Part shown: positions 23,801 to 30,902 of the stretch, piece after piece
How the letters are laid out: each line of letters opens with the position of its first letter
Position numbering within the stretch: position 1 is the first letter of the stretch
Assembly (NCBI RefSeq): GCF_009755725.1
Contig: NZ_CP046619.1
Span: forward strand, 992,001-1,056,000
Length of the DNA stretch: 64,000 nt
Reading direction: 5' to 3'
From: Diaminobutyricimonas sp. LJ205
GTDB taxonomy: Bacteria; Actinomycetota; Actinomycetes; Actinomycetales; Microbacteriaceae
The notes under the pieces: generated by a model
What the model saw: only the letters and a program-made list of their open reading frames with translations
The model's database searches: none
Told to the model about the DNA's origin: nothing
Program-made: the position numbers and the translations under genes

Positions 23801-24217
23801 GCCGGTGAGCGCGTCGAGCGCTGCCTTCCAGCCGGCGCCGGACCCAGAGCCGTCGGCAGCGGTGCCGTCACTTCCTGCGGCGCGGCCCAGGAGCGCGGCA
23901 TCCTGCTTCCGTTTCAGGTGCTCGAGGTTGCCGGCCAGCAAGGTGGCGGCAACGTGCTTGCAGTCCGACGCCATCGGGCAGGAACAGTACCCGCGCACCG
24001 GGCGGTGCAGGTCGCCGCTGCGTTCCAGATGCACGCGGCAGCGGTACGGTCGCGGCTCGCTGCCCTGAACCGTACTGACCAGCAGACCCTGATCCGCTTG
24101 CCAGTCGAGACCGGCCACGGCCCCTTGGCGCGCGTAGGCCTGGGCGCGGTCGAACGCGTTCTTTCCGACCAGCCGGATGACGTCGATGGCGTTCACCAGG
24201 GGAGGGGTGTCGGCCAT
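20813..24217 (-). CDS. SWIM zinc-finger SNF2-family helicase
   Basis: A 1134-residue DNA-dependent ATPase. The N-terminus has a SWIM zinc finger ([19 protein letters not shown], C-x-C-xn-C-x-H, about 75-92). The middle (about 130-640) is a long SNF2-associated region. The helicase core follows: Walker [12 protein letters not shown] (about 695-705), DEAQ box [29 protein letters not shown], and the C-terminal domain with [10 protein letters not shown] and [20 protein letters not shown]. It presumably remodels or translocates on DNA. It is divergent from a RecB-like nuclease/helicase across a 133-base gap. At about 311-328 a Ser/Thr/Gly-rich insert is encoded by two REP-like units (23234-23285). 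The start has GGAGC upstream. Confidence 0.92.
   Translation of the reverse strand: [1134 protein letters not shown]
23234..23285. repeat. REP-like GCGGGTCGAGC-TGCCGAGA units inside the SNF2 gene
   Basis: Two copies, 23234-23255 and 23264-23285 (30-base period), read GCGGGTCGAGCTTGCCGAGA and GCGGGTCGAGCCTGCCGAGA. They keep the reading frame and encode a low-complexity Ser/Thr/Gly segment. The same sequence recurs at about 45921-45941 between genes. Confidence 0.75.
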
Positions 24218-24350
24218 GCTCCATGCTCTCACGCGGCGCAGGCAGCCTCGCGCGCGAGTGCTCGTGTGCGGCGGAACCGGGACTCGATGCTTCAGACGGA
24301 TGTCGGAGGCCCCGGCTAACCTCGGAGCATCCGAGCCCGGGAGGCAAAGA

Positions 24351-27300
24351 GTGTTCCTACTGGAGAACCGCGTCATCTACAGCGCGACCGACCTCACCGC
24401 AGCGTCCAACTGCGAGTGGGGCCTCATGCGCGTACTCGACGCAAAGCTCGGCCGCATCCCGACCCCGCCCAACGATGAGGACGAGATGCTGCGCCGCGCC
24501 GCGGTTCTCGGCGATGCGCACGAGCACGCGACCCTCGAGAAGCTCAAGCTCACCCGCACCTTCACCGAGTTCGAGCGACCCGGCCTCGACGGCCTGCAAG
24601 AGGCCGCCGACGCCACCGAAGCTGCCCTGCGGGCCGGCGCCGACGCACTGTTCCAGGCGACCTTCTTCGACGGCCGGTTCGTGGGCTACGCCGACTTCAT
24701 CCTGCGCACCGACGACGGTAGCTACGAGGTGTACGACACCAAGCTCGCCCGCCGCGCCAAGATCACCGCGCTCATGCAGCTCGCGGCATACAGCGATCAG
24801 CTGTCCCGTCTCGACATCCCGACCGGTGAGCTGGTCTACCTGCTGCTCGGTGACGGCAGCACGAGCGAACACCGGCTGCGCGACATCCTGCCGGTCTACC
24901 GCACCCGCCGTGCCCGACTGCAGCACCTGCTCGATGAGCGGCAGCTTGAGGCTGAGCCGGCCGCGTGGGGCGACTCCCGGTACACCGCCTGCGGCCGGTG
25001 CGCCACCTGCGCCGAGCAGGTGGAGGCACATCGCGACCTGCTGCTGGTCGCCGGGATGCGACTCACCCAGCGGACGCGACTGCTCGCCGCCGGGATCACC
25101 ACGATCGACGAGCTCGCCGCGCACACCGGCGAACTCGAGGGTGTTGTGCCCGAAACCCTCGCCGCGCTCACCGCGCAGGCCCGGCTGCAGGTGAACCCCG
25201 ACCTCGCCTACGAGGTCTTCAACCCGAACGGCCTGTCGGCGATCCCGGCTCCCGACGCCGGCGACATCTTCTTCGACTTCGAGGGAGACCCACTGCACCA
25301 CGAGAACGGCCAGTGGGGACTCGACTACCTGTTCGGACTCGTCGAACCCGACAAGACTTTCCACGCGTTCTGGGCGCACGACCTGGTCGAAGAGAAGCAG
25401 GCGCTCATCGACTTCCTCGACTGGGTCGCCGAGCGACGCGCACGCCACCCCGACATGCACATCTATCACTACGCCGCCTACGAGCGCACCCACCTGCTGA
25501 GCCTTGCCGCCCGGCACGGCGTCGGCGAAGACGCCGTCGACGGCCTGCTCCGCGACAACGTCCTCGTCGATCTGTACCCGATCATCCGGCGCAGCGTGCG
25601 GGTCGGCAGCCACAGCTACTCGCTGAAGAAACTCGAACCGCTGTACATGGGCGACGACGAACGTGAGGGCGTCGCCAACGCCGCGGACTCGATCACCGAG
25701 TACGTGCGTTCCCGGGATCTGCTGGCGAGAGGTGAGGCGGATGCCGCGGCGAGCGTGCTCGCAGACATCGGCCGCTACAACGAGTACGACTGCCGGTCAA
25801 CGCTGGCGCTTCGCGACTGGCTGCTCGCCCGGGCACGCGAGCACGACGTGACGCCGTTCACGCCTGTCGAACTTCCGCTCGAAGCCCCGCTGCGGGAGCC
25901 GGACCCGGTGTTCCTGGCACTCCACGAACGTCTGGTCCCGGCGCAGGACCGTACTGCCGACGACACCGCGTTGGCGCTCGCCACCGCCGCGATCGACTAC
26001 CACCGACGTGAGCAGAAGACCTTCTGGTGGGACCACTTCCGCCGGCTGGTCGCCCCGGTGTGGGAATGGCAGAACAACCGCGGCGTCGTCGTCGTGACCG
26101 ACGTCGCCGTCGAGCGGGACTGGTTCCAGGACGACGGCCAACGGTCGGTGCGCCGCGTCCTGCGGATCACCGGACAGGTGGCGCCGGGCAGCTCGATCGG
26201 CGTCGGCGACCAGCCGTTCCTGCTCTACGACGAGCCCTACCCGCCGATCCGCCGGTCCAGCGAACCGGGAGCGCGCACCGCGCACAGCCGCACCGCCGTG
26301 CTCGAGATCATCGACGAATCGGTCATCCGACTCGAGGAGCGGCTGGAAGCAGACGCGCCCCCGTACGACGCGACGCCGCTGGCGCTCGCCCCGGGCACTC
26401 CACCGCCGCCCGGCACCCAGGTCGGAGCGATCTCGGAATGGGGCCGCGCGGTGCTGAACGCGCTGCCGGAGCCGCTGGCGGACCCGGCGTTCGACATCCT
26501 CCGGCGCATCCCGGGCCGCCAGCCGGCAGCCGCCCCCGGTCACGCCCCGGAGCCCGAGGCGCCATCCATCGAGCACATCCGCGACGCGCTGCTTGCTCCC
26601 GGCACCACCTACCTGGCCGTGCAGGGTCCGCCCGGTACTGGGAAGACGTACACCGGGGCGCGCGTGATCGCCGACCTGGTGAAGAACCACGGCTGGCGGA
26701 TCGGCGTCGTCGCCCAGTCGCACGCCGCGGTCGAGAACATGCTGCGCGGCGTGGTCGAGGCGGGTCTCGACCCGGCCCTGGTCGGCAAGAAACCGAAGGC
26801 CAGCGAAGCATCCACCCCCGTGCCGTGGACGAGCCTGCGTAACGGCGCCATTGCCGGCTTCGTCGAGCAGACCGGCTTCGTCCTCGGCGGCACCGCCTGG
26901 GACTTCAGCAATGCCGAACGGGTGCCGCGCCGTCACCTCGACCTGCTGGTCATCGATGAGGCCGGGCAGTTCTCGCTGGCCTCGACCATCGCGGCGTCGG
27001 TGGCCGCAACCCGACTGCTGCTGCTCGGCGACCCGCAACAGTTGCCGCAGGTCAGTCAGGGCACTCACCCGGAACCTGTGGACGTTTCCGCACTGGGATG
27101 GCTGACCGACGGCCACGACGTGCTGCCCCCGGAGTTCGGGTTCTTCCTTGACACCAGTTGGCGGATGCATCCGGCCGTGTGCGCCCCGGTGTCGGCGCTG
27201 TCCTACGAGGGCAAGCTGCATTCCCATTCGTCGGATCGAAGCCTGGATGGGGTCTTGCCAGGACTCCAGACCGTTCCGATTCTGCACACCGGCAACGCCA

Positions 27301-27824
27301 CCGAATCGATCGAGGAGGCGGATGCCCTCGTCGAGCAGGTGCGCCAACTGCTCGGCCGGGACTGGTCCGAGGGTGGGGTCACGCGCCCGCTCGAGCAGAC
27401 CGACCTGATCGTGGTCGCCGCTTACAACGCGCAGGTGTCCCGGCTCAGCCAGCAGCTTCGGCAGGCTGGGTTCGGGCAGGTTCCGGTGGGCACTGTCGAC
27501 AAGTTCCAGGGGCGAGAAGCGCCGGTCGCGCTGATCTCGCTGGCAGCCTCGTCCGCGGCCGAGGTGCCGCGCGGCCTCGAGTTCCTGCTCATGCCGAACC
27601 GGCTGAACGTCGCGATTTCCCGCGCCCAGTGGGCGGCATTCCTGTTCTACTCGCCGGCGCTCACCGAGTACCTGCCGCACCGGGTGGACGGGCTGACCGC
27701 ACTGAGCGGGTTCATCACCCTTGTCGGTGCTGACCGGGACAGTGCTGATCAGAACAGTGCTGACCAGAACAGTGCTGGTCAGCCTGCAGCCGCCCAGTCG
27801 CAGCAGCTGACGGTCAGCGGCTGA
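24351..27824 (+). CDS. TM0106-type RecB-like nuclease fused to SF1 helicase
   Basis: A 1157-residue protein. The N-terminal RecB/Cas4-like nuclease part (about 1-290) has FLLENRVIYSATDLTAASNC, GYADFILRTDDGSYEVYDTK (the D...E-x-K active site) and a Cys cluster YTACGRCATCAEQV. An RNase H-like/RuvC-type domain follows (about 300-490; DIFFDFEGDPL, YAAYERTHLL, YNEYDCRSTLALRDWL). The C-terminal SF1 helicase has Walker A VQGPPGTGKTYTG (about 757-769), LLVIDEAGQFSLA, GDPQQLPQV, VDKFQGREAPV and NVAISRA. The GTG at 24351 has GGGAGG upstream. Such fusions probably repair or degrade DNA ends. The last 25 residues are a repeat-derived D-Q/N-S-A tail. It overlaps the GNAT gene by 11 bases. Confidence 0.9.
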   Translation: MFLLENRVIYSATDLTAASNCEWGLMRVLDAKLGRIPTPPNDEDEMLRRAAVLGDAHEHATLEKLKLTRTFTEFERPGLDGLQEAADATEAALRAGADALFQATFFDGRFVGYADFILRTDDGSYEVYDTKLARRAKITALMQLAAYSDQLSRLDIPTGELVYLLLGDGSTSEHRLRDILPVYRTRRARLQHLLDERQLEAEPAAWGDSRYTACGRCATCAEQVEAHRDLLLVAGMRLTQRTRLLAAGITTIDELAAHTGELEGVVPETLAALTAQARLQVNPDLAYEVFNPNGLSAIPAPDAGDIFFDFEGDPLHHENGQWGLDYLFGLVEPDKTFHAFWAHDLVEEKQALIDFLDWVAERRARHPDMHIYHYAAYERTHLLSLAARHGVGEDAVDGLLRDNVLVDLYPIIRRSVRVGSHSYSLKKLEPLYMGDDEREGVANAADSITEYVRSRDLLARGEADAAASVLADIGRYNEYDCRSTLALRDWLLARAREHDVTPFTPVELPLEAPLREPDPVFLALHERLVPAQDRTADDTALALATAAIDYHRREQKTFWWDHFRRLVAPVWEWQNNRGVVVVTDVAVERDWFQDDGQRSVRRVLRITGQVAPGSSIGVGDQPFLLYDEPYPPIRRSSEPGARTAHSRTAVLEIIDESVIRLEERLEADAPPYDATPLALAPGTPPPPGTQVGAISEWGRAVLNALPEPLADPAFDILRRIPGRQPAAAPGHAPEPEAPSIEHIRDALLAPGTTYLAVQGPPGTGKTYTGARVIADLVKNHGWRIGVVAQSHAAVENMLRGVVEAGLDPALVGKKPKASEASTPVPWTSLRNGAIAGFVEQTGFVLGGTAWDFSNAERVPRRHLDLLVIDEAGQFSLASTIAASVAATRLLLLGDPQQLPQVSQGTHPEPVDVSALGWLTDGHDVLPPEFGFFLDTSWRMHPAVCAPVSALSYEGKLHSHSSDRSLDGVLPGLQTVPILHTGNATESIEEADALVEQVRQLLGRDWSEGGVTRPLEQTDLIVVAAYNAQVSRLSQQLRQAGFGQVPVGTVDKFQGREAPVALISLAASSAAEVPRGLEFLLMPNRLNVAISRAQWAAFLFYSPALTEYLPHRVDGLTALSGFITLVGADRDSADQNSADQNSAGQPAAAQSQQLTVSG
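27732..27776 (+). repeat. 15-bp tandem repeat at the 3' end of the nuclease/helicase gene
   Basis: Three in-frame 15-base units of the type GACCAGAACAGTGCT encode the C-terminal (D-Q-N-S-A)-like tail. The length is a multiple of three, so copy-number change would not shift the frame. Confidence 0.8.
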
Positions 27825-28098
27825 GCAGGTCCGCGCGTTCCGGGTGGTCGTCGAACCACTGCCCGGCGTACCAGCACATCGGCACAATCCGGCGGGTGGA
27901 CGTCTTCTCGACATCGTTCACGGCGAACTCGACGAGTTCCGCCGCGTGCCCCTTGCCGCGGTGCGCCGGCGCGGTGAACGACCGGGTGAACGAGATCGAG
28001 TTCGCACTCAACGCGTAGTCGAGCACCCCTACGAGTTCCCCATCGATATGCAACGTGTAGCGGTGAGCGTCCGGTTCGTGCGCGAGGTCGTGAGCCAT
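27814..28098 (-). CDS. Small GNAT-type N-acetyltransferase (YjdJ-like)
   Basis: A 94-residue protein of the short GNAT branch: YTLHIDGELVGVLDY, ISFTRSFTAPAHRGKGHAAE (the R-G-K-G-x-A acetyl-CoA pyrophosphate loop), then VPMCWYAGQWFDDHPE (the C-x-Y...W...H-P-E end typical of YjdJ). Members acetylate unknown small amines. Its 3' end overlaps the convergent nuclease/helicase gene by 11 bases. The start is supported by a TAGGCT leaderless promoter. Confidence 0.88.
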   Translation of the reverse strand: MAHDLAHEPDAHRYTLHIDGELVGVLDYALSANSISFTRSFTAPAHRGKGHAAELVEFAVNDVEKTSTRRIVPMCWYAGQWFDDHPERADLLSR

Positions 28099-28104
28099 CG
28101 GCCC

Positions 28105-28110
28105 AGCCTA
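28105..28110 (-). promoter_or_regulatory. Leaderless -10 element TAGGCT
   Basis: On the minus strand TAGGCT lies 6 bases before the GNAT ATG at 28098, with no ribosome site between. Confidence 0.5.
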
Positions 28111-28186
28111 ACCATTCCGCCGGGGAAGCACTCGACCCTCCGTCAGGCGGGGAGTAGCGTCATCCGCATCCAGCCGAGGAGCCGCC

Positions 28187-29080
28187 ATGCCATCCCTCGC
28201 CGATTACGGGCAAGCCGCCGCAGCCACCACCCTGGCCCTGCGCGATCTCATCGCACCTGGCCTGCTGGTCACCACAATGCACCCTTCCGCCTCCCGGGCT
28301 GGTGTGGACGGCGCATCCGTCAACGTCTTCCTTCTCCGGGATGATCTCGCCGGATTCCAGGAGGGCGGGGAGCCGATCGGGCTCAGTCGGCTGGTCGCCG
28401 AGTTGCACTACTTGGTGAGCGCGTACCCGGCCGATGATGCCGACTCCGACGCGTTGAGCCACCAGGCCTTCGGCGCCGCGCGTGCGGCCATCGAACGCAA
28501 CCCGGTGCTGAGTGTGACCGTGCGGCAATCCACTGCCCGAGTGCAACTGCGAGCCATGCCGCTGTCTCCGGCCGACCTGATCGCGCTGTGGACCGCGATC
28601 GGCGCGCCGCTTCGGCTGTCGTTCGAGGTCACCGCCTCGTTCACGCTTGACGCCGCCGAGCGCCTGTCGGTGGCGACCACCCTGTACGACGTGATCTCAC
28701 TGACCCCAGGTTCGGTTGCCGTGTTCAGCGGCACCGACGTGGTCGAGAAGGCGGCGGCCGTGACCTCCGTCGCGAACGAGCTGAGCAGGCCCCTGATCAG
28801 CGTTGGCCTGTCCGACGTGATCAGCGACTACCTGGAAGAGACCGAGCGCAACCTCGCCCGGCTGTTCGAGGAGGCCGACCGTCGTGGTGCCGTGATCTTC
28901 CTCGACGAGGCGGACGCGCTGTTCGGCGCCGAGCCCGCCCGCAGCGACCTTGACCGCGACTGGTTGCTCACCCAGTTCGCGCGGGCACCAGGTTTGGTCA
29001 TCATCGCCGTAGAGCGCGGCGGTGAAGACCTCACCCGGCATGCTGCCGCAGACGTGCACTTTCCACCGCGTGACCTGTGA
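28187..29080 (+). CDS. DUF4255 (Pvc16-like) domain fused to degenerate AAA domain
   Basis: A 297-residue protein. Residues about 5-165 resemble the DUF4255/Pvc16 N-terminal domain of contractile injection systems: ALRDLIAPG, VNVFLLRDDL, LVAELHYLVSAYPADD, then MPLSPADLIALWTAIGAPLR and LSFEVTASFTLD. Residues about 175-297 match a truncated eCIS-type AAA ATPase: PLISVGLSDVISDYLEETER, NLARLFEEA, and the Walker B VIFLDEADALFG (D240, E241). The Walker A position reads GTDVVEKAAAV rather than GxxGxGKT, and the C-terminal lid is missing, so ATP hydrolysis is unlikely. Pvc15 and Pvc16 genes are neighbours in eCIS loci, but no sheath, tube or baseplate gene is present here. The ATG has GAGGAG upstream. 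Function unknown. Confidence 0.75.
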   Translation: MPSLADYGQAAAATTLALRDLIAPGLLVTTMHPSASRAGVDGASVNVFLLRDDLAGFQEGGEPIGLSRLVAELHYLVSAYPADDADSDALSHQAFGAARAAIERNPVLSVTVRQSTARVQLRAMPLSPADLIALWTAIGAPLRLSFEVTASFTLDAAERLSVATTLYDVISLTPGSVAVFSGTDVVEKAAAVTSVANELSRPLISVGLSDVISDYLEETERNLARLFEEADRRGAVIFLDEADALFGAEPARSDLDRDWLLTQFARAPGLVIIAVERGGEDLTRHAAADVHFPPRDL

Positions 29081-29132
29081 AGGCGCCCCCGGAAGTCTCG
29101 GCAGATTGGCGAGGTTTCCATGTGTTTGAATC

Positions 29133-29864
29133 ATGAATGTGAAGGGTGTTCCCGTTGTCTTCGTGCATGGCATTCGTGTCAGCGGATCAATGTGGCGCCC
29201 GGTGGCAACAATCGTGTCGGCTGACCGCACCGTGTCCATGCCCGATCTGCCCGGGCACGGGAGCGCCGACGACGAGCCGTTCACCCTGGATGGAGCCGTC
29301 GCCACGATCCGGCACGCCATCGACACCGTGGGTGGTCGCGCCCTTCTCGTGGGGCATTCCCTCGGCGGCTTCATCGCCATGGCGACGCTCGACCGCCATC
29401 CGGGACAGGTCGCAGGTTTCGTGGGGGTGGGCTGCAGTGCTCGGCCCCGCGGCATCGGTGCCGCGCTGTTTCGGCGGATCGCTCAGAATGCAGTCAAGAA
29501 CCCGGCTCGAACTGAGCGCATGAGTGAGCGCGGATTCCGCATGATGCTGCCGAAGGACGTGGCCGACGCTGCCCTCGCCGGAGGGCTCTCGGTGCAGGTC
29601 CTGCCTGAGGCGATCGATGTCGTCAGCCAGGTCGATCCCATTGAGGCCCTCAGCGGTTTCGCCGGCCCGGTTCATCTGATCAACGGCGCATTTGATCTGT
29701 TCCGGGCCGATGAACGCAAGCTGGTCAAGGTCAGTTACGACGCCCGGCTGACGATACTGCCGCGCCGCAACCACATCAGCTGTCTGGCTGAGACCGACAC
29801 CATCGCCACGGCAGTCAGCGAGATGGCCGCCCTCCTCGACGCCCGCGCGCTCGACGCCTACTGA
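29133..29864 (+). CDS. Alpha/beta hydrolase
   Basis: A 243-residue alpha/beta-hydrolase-fold protein: oxyanion strand VVFVHGIRVSGSMWRPVA, nucleophile elbow VGHSLGGFIAM, acid in LINGAFDLFRADER and the catalytic histidine in RRNHISCLAE. The cap region is short (RGIGAALFRRIAQNAVKNPA). The substrate class (ester, lactone or halide) cannot be read. It has its own start 52 bases after the Pvc16-AAA gene and may be transcribed with it. Confidence 0.88.
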   Translation: MNVKGVPVVFVHGIRVSGSMWRPVATIVSADRTVSMPDLPGHGSADDEPFTLDGAVATIRHAIDTVGGRALLVGHSLGGFIAMATLDRHPGQVAGFVGVGCSARPRGIGAALFRRIAQNAVKNPARTERMSERGFRMMLPKDVADAALAGGLSVQVLPEAIDVVSQVDPIEALSGFAGPVHLINGAFDLFRADERKLVKVSYDARLTILPRRNHISCLAETDTIATAVSEMAALLDARALDAY

Positions 29865-29887
29865 CCCTGCTCAGGCCGCCACCGCAC

Positions 29888-30841
29888 TCACGTCGCCGCA
29901 GCCAGGCGGGCGGCGGCATCCTGCGCCAGGGCCAGGAACTCGGCTGGACCGTCCAGCCGATAGCCGACCCCAGCGGGAATCCAGACCAGTGCCGACAGCA
30001 GCGCCTCGAGACTCTCGCCGCCGATCGGCCAGCGCGTGTGCGTGGCATCCACCGCCTCGGCGCCGCGCGCCCACGGCCCGAAGTGCGCCTGCATCTGGCT
30101 CAGCGGCAGATCGAGGATCACGGATGCCTCAAACCGCTGCGGCACGGATGACACGGCCACCCGCACGAACTCGGCCGCATCGTCAGCGGGCAGTTCGCGC
30201 GCGGTGAAGTGCACGCGGGTCGGGAACAGCCGCGACATCCGGTCCACCCGGAACGTGCGCCAGTCCGCTCGCTGCAGGTCCCAGCAGACCAGGAACCAGT
30301 TGCGTTCCGCGGCGACCAAAGTGTGCGGTTCGACGACCCGGTCGGATTCGTCCCCGCTGGCGGCCACGTAGTGGAACCGGATGCGCTCGTGGTCGCGGCA
30401 GGCCAGCGCGAGCCTGCCGAGCAGGTCCTGGGACACCGGCGCCCCGCGCGGCGTGGTCGCCTGCACCTTGCCCAGGGCGTGCACTCGCTCCCGCAACGCC
30501 GACGGGAGCACCTGCTCGAACTTCGCCAGCGCGCTCATCGTGGTCTGCTCGCCGTCGACGAGGCCCTGGGTGGCGGCGACCCGCAGTCCGATCGCCATGG
30601 TCACCGCCTCCTCATCGGTGAGCAGCAGCGGCGGCAGCCGTGAACCGGCCTCCAGCCGGTAGCCGCCGGCCGCGCCGCGGATCGCGTCCACCTGGTAGCC
30701 GAGCTCACGCAGCCGCTCGACGTCGCGGCGCAGCGTGCGCTCGGTCACCCCGAGCCGGGCCGCAAGTTCCGGGCCCGGCCATTGCCGGTGGGTCTGCAGC
30801 AGGCTGAGCAGCGCGAGCGCTCGCGAGGTTGTTTCCGCCAT
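29888..30841 (-). CDS. YafY-type HTH/WYL transcriptional regulator
   Basis: A 317-residue regulator. It has an N-terminal HTH_11 domain (ALALLSLLQTHRQWPGPELA then RLGVTERTLRRDVERLRELG, about 5-60), a WYL ligand-sensing domain (about 135-220; RIRFHYVAAS, VVEPHTLVAAERNWFLVCWD, the WRTFRVDRMSRL end) and a C-terminal WCX domain. The ATG at 30841 is taken because MAETTSRALALL is the family start. It is divergent from a drug-type ABC transporter, with an inverted repeat between them, so it probably represses that transporter and itself. Confidence 0.9.
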   Translation of the reverse strand: MAETTSRALALLSLLQTHRQWPGPELAARLGVTERTLRRDVERLRELGYQVDAIRGAAGGYRLEAGSRLPPLLLTDEEAVTMAIGLRVAATQGLVDGEQTTMSALAKFEQVLPSALRERVHALGKVQATTPRGAPVSQDLLGRLALACRDHERIRFHYVAASGDESDRVVEPHTLVAAERNWFLVCWDLQRADWRTFRVDRMSRLFPTRVHFTARELPADDAAEFVRVAVSSVPQRFEASVILDLPLSQMQAHFGPWARGAEAVDATHTRWPIGGESLEALLSALVWIPAGVGYRLDGPAEFLALAQDAAARLAAAT

Positions 30842-30861
30842 GCCCCAATTCTCTTCACAAA

Positions 30862-30880
30862 CAGGTCCGAAAGTGACCTG
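30862..30880. promoter_or_regulatory. Putative WYL-regulator operator (CAGGTC-N7-GACCTG)
   Basis: CAGGTC-CGAAAGT-GACCTG is a perfect 6-bp inverted repeat with a 7-base spacer, centred in the 61-base gap between the divergent regulator and ABC transporter starts. At this position a bound dimer would cover both promoters. Confidence 0.55.
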
Positions 30881-30902
30881 ATTGCTCGGAACACTGGGTT
30901 CC

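Noticed and set aside
20813-27824. A known defence system (such as DISARM) built on the two helicases
   Set aside because: No methyltransferase, phospholipase D-type or other defence component lies nearby, and both proteins resemble widely kept chromosomal genes.
25797-27914. A 705-codon frame antisense to the RecB-like nuclease/helicase
   Set aside because: It runs opposite to a protein with clear Walker and nuclease motifs, and its own translation has none.
28187-29080. A complete extracellular contractile injection system
   Set aside because: Only a DUF4255-AAA fusion is present; no sheath, tube, baseplate or spike gene is found in the window.
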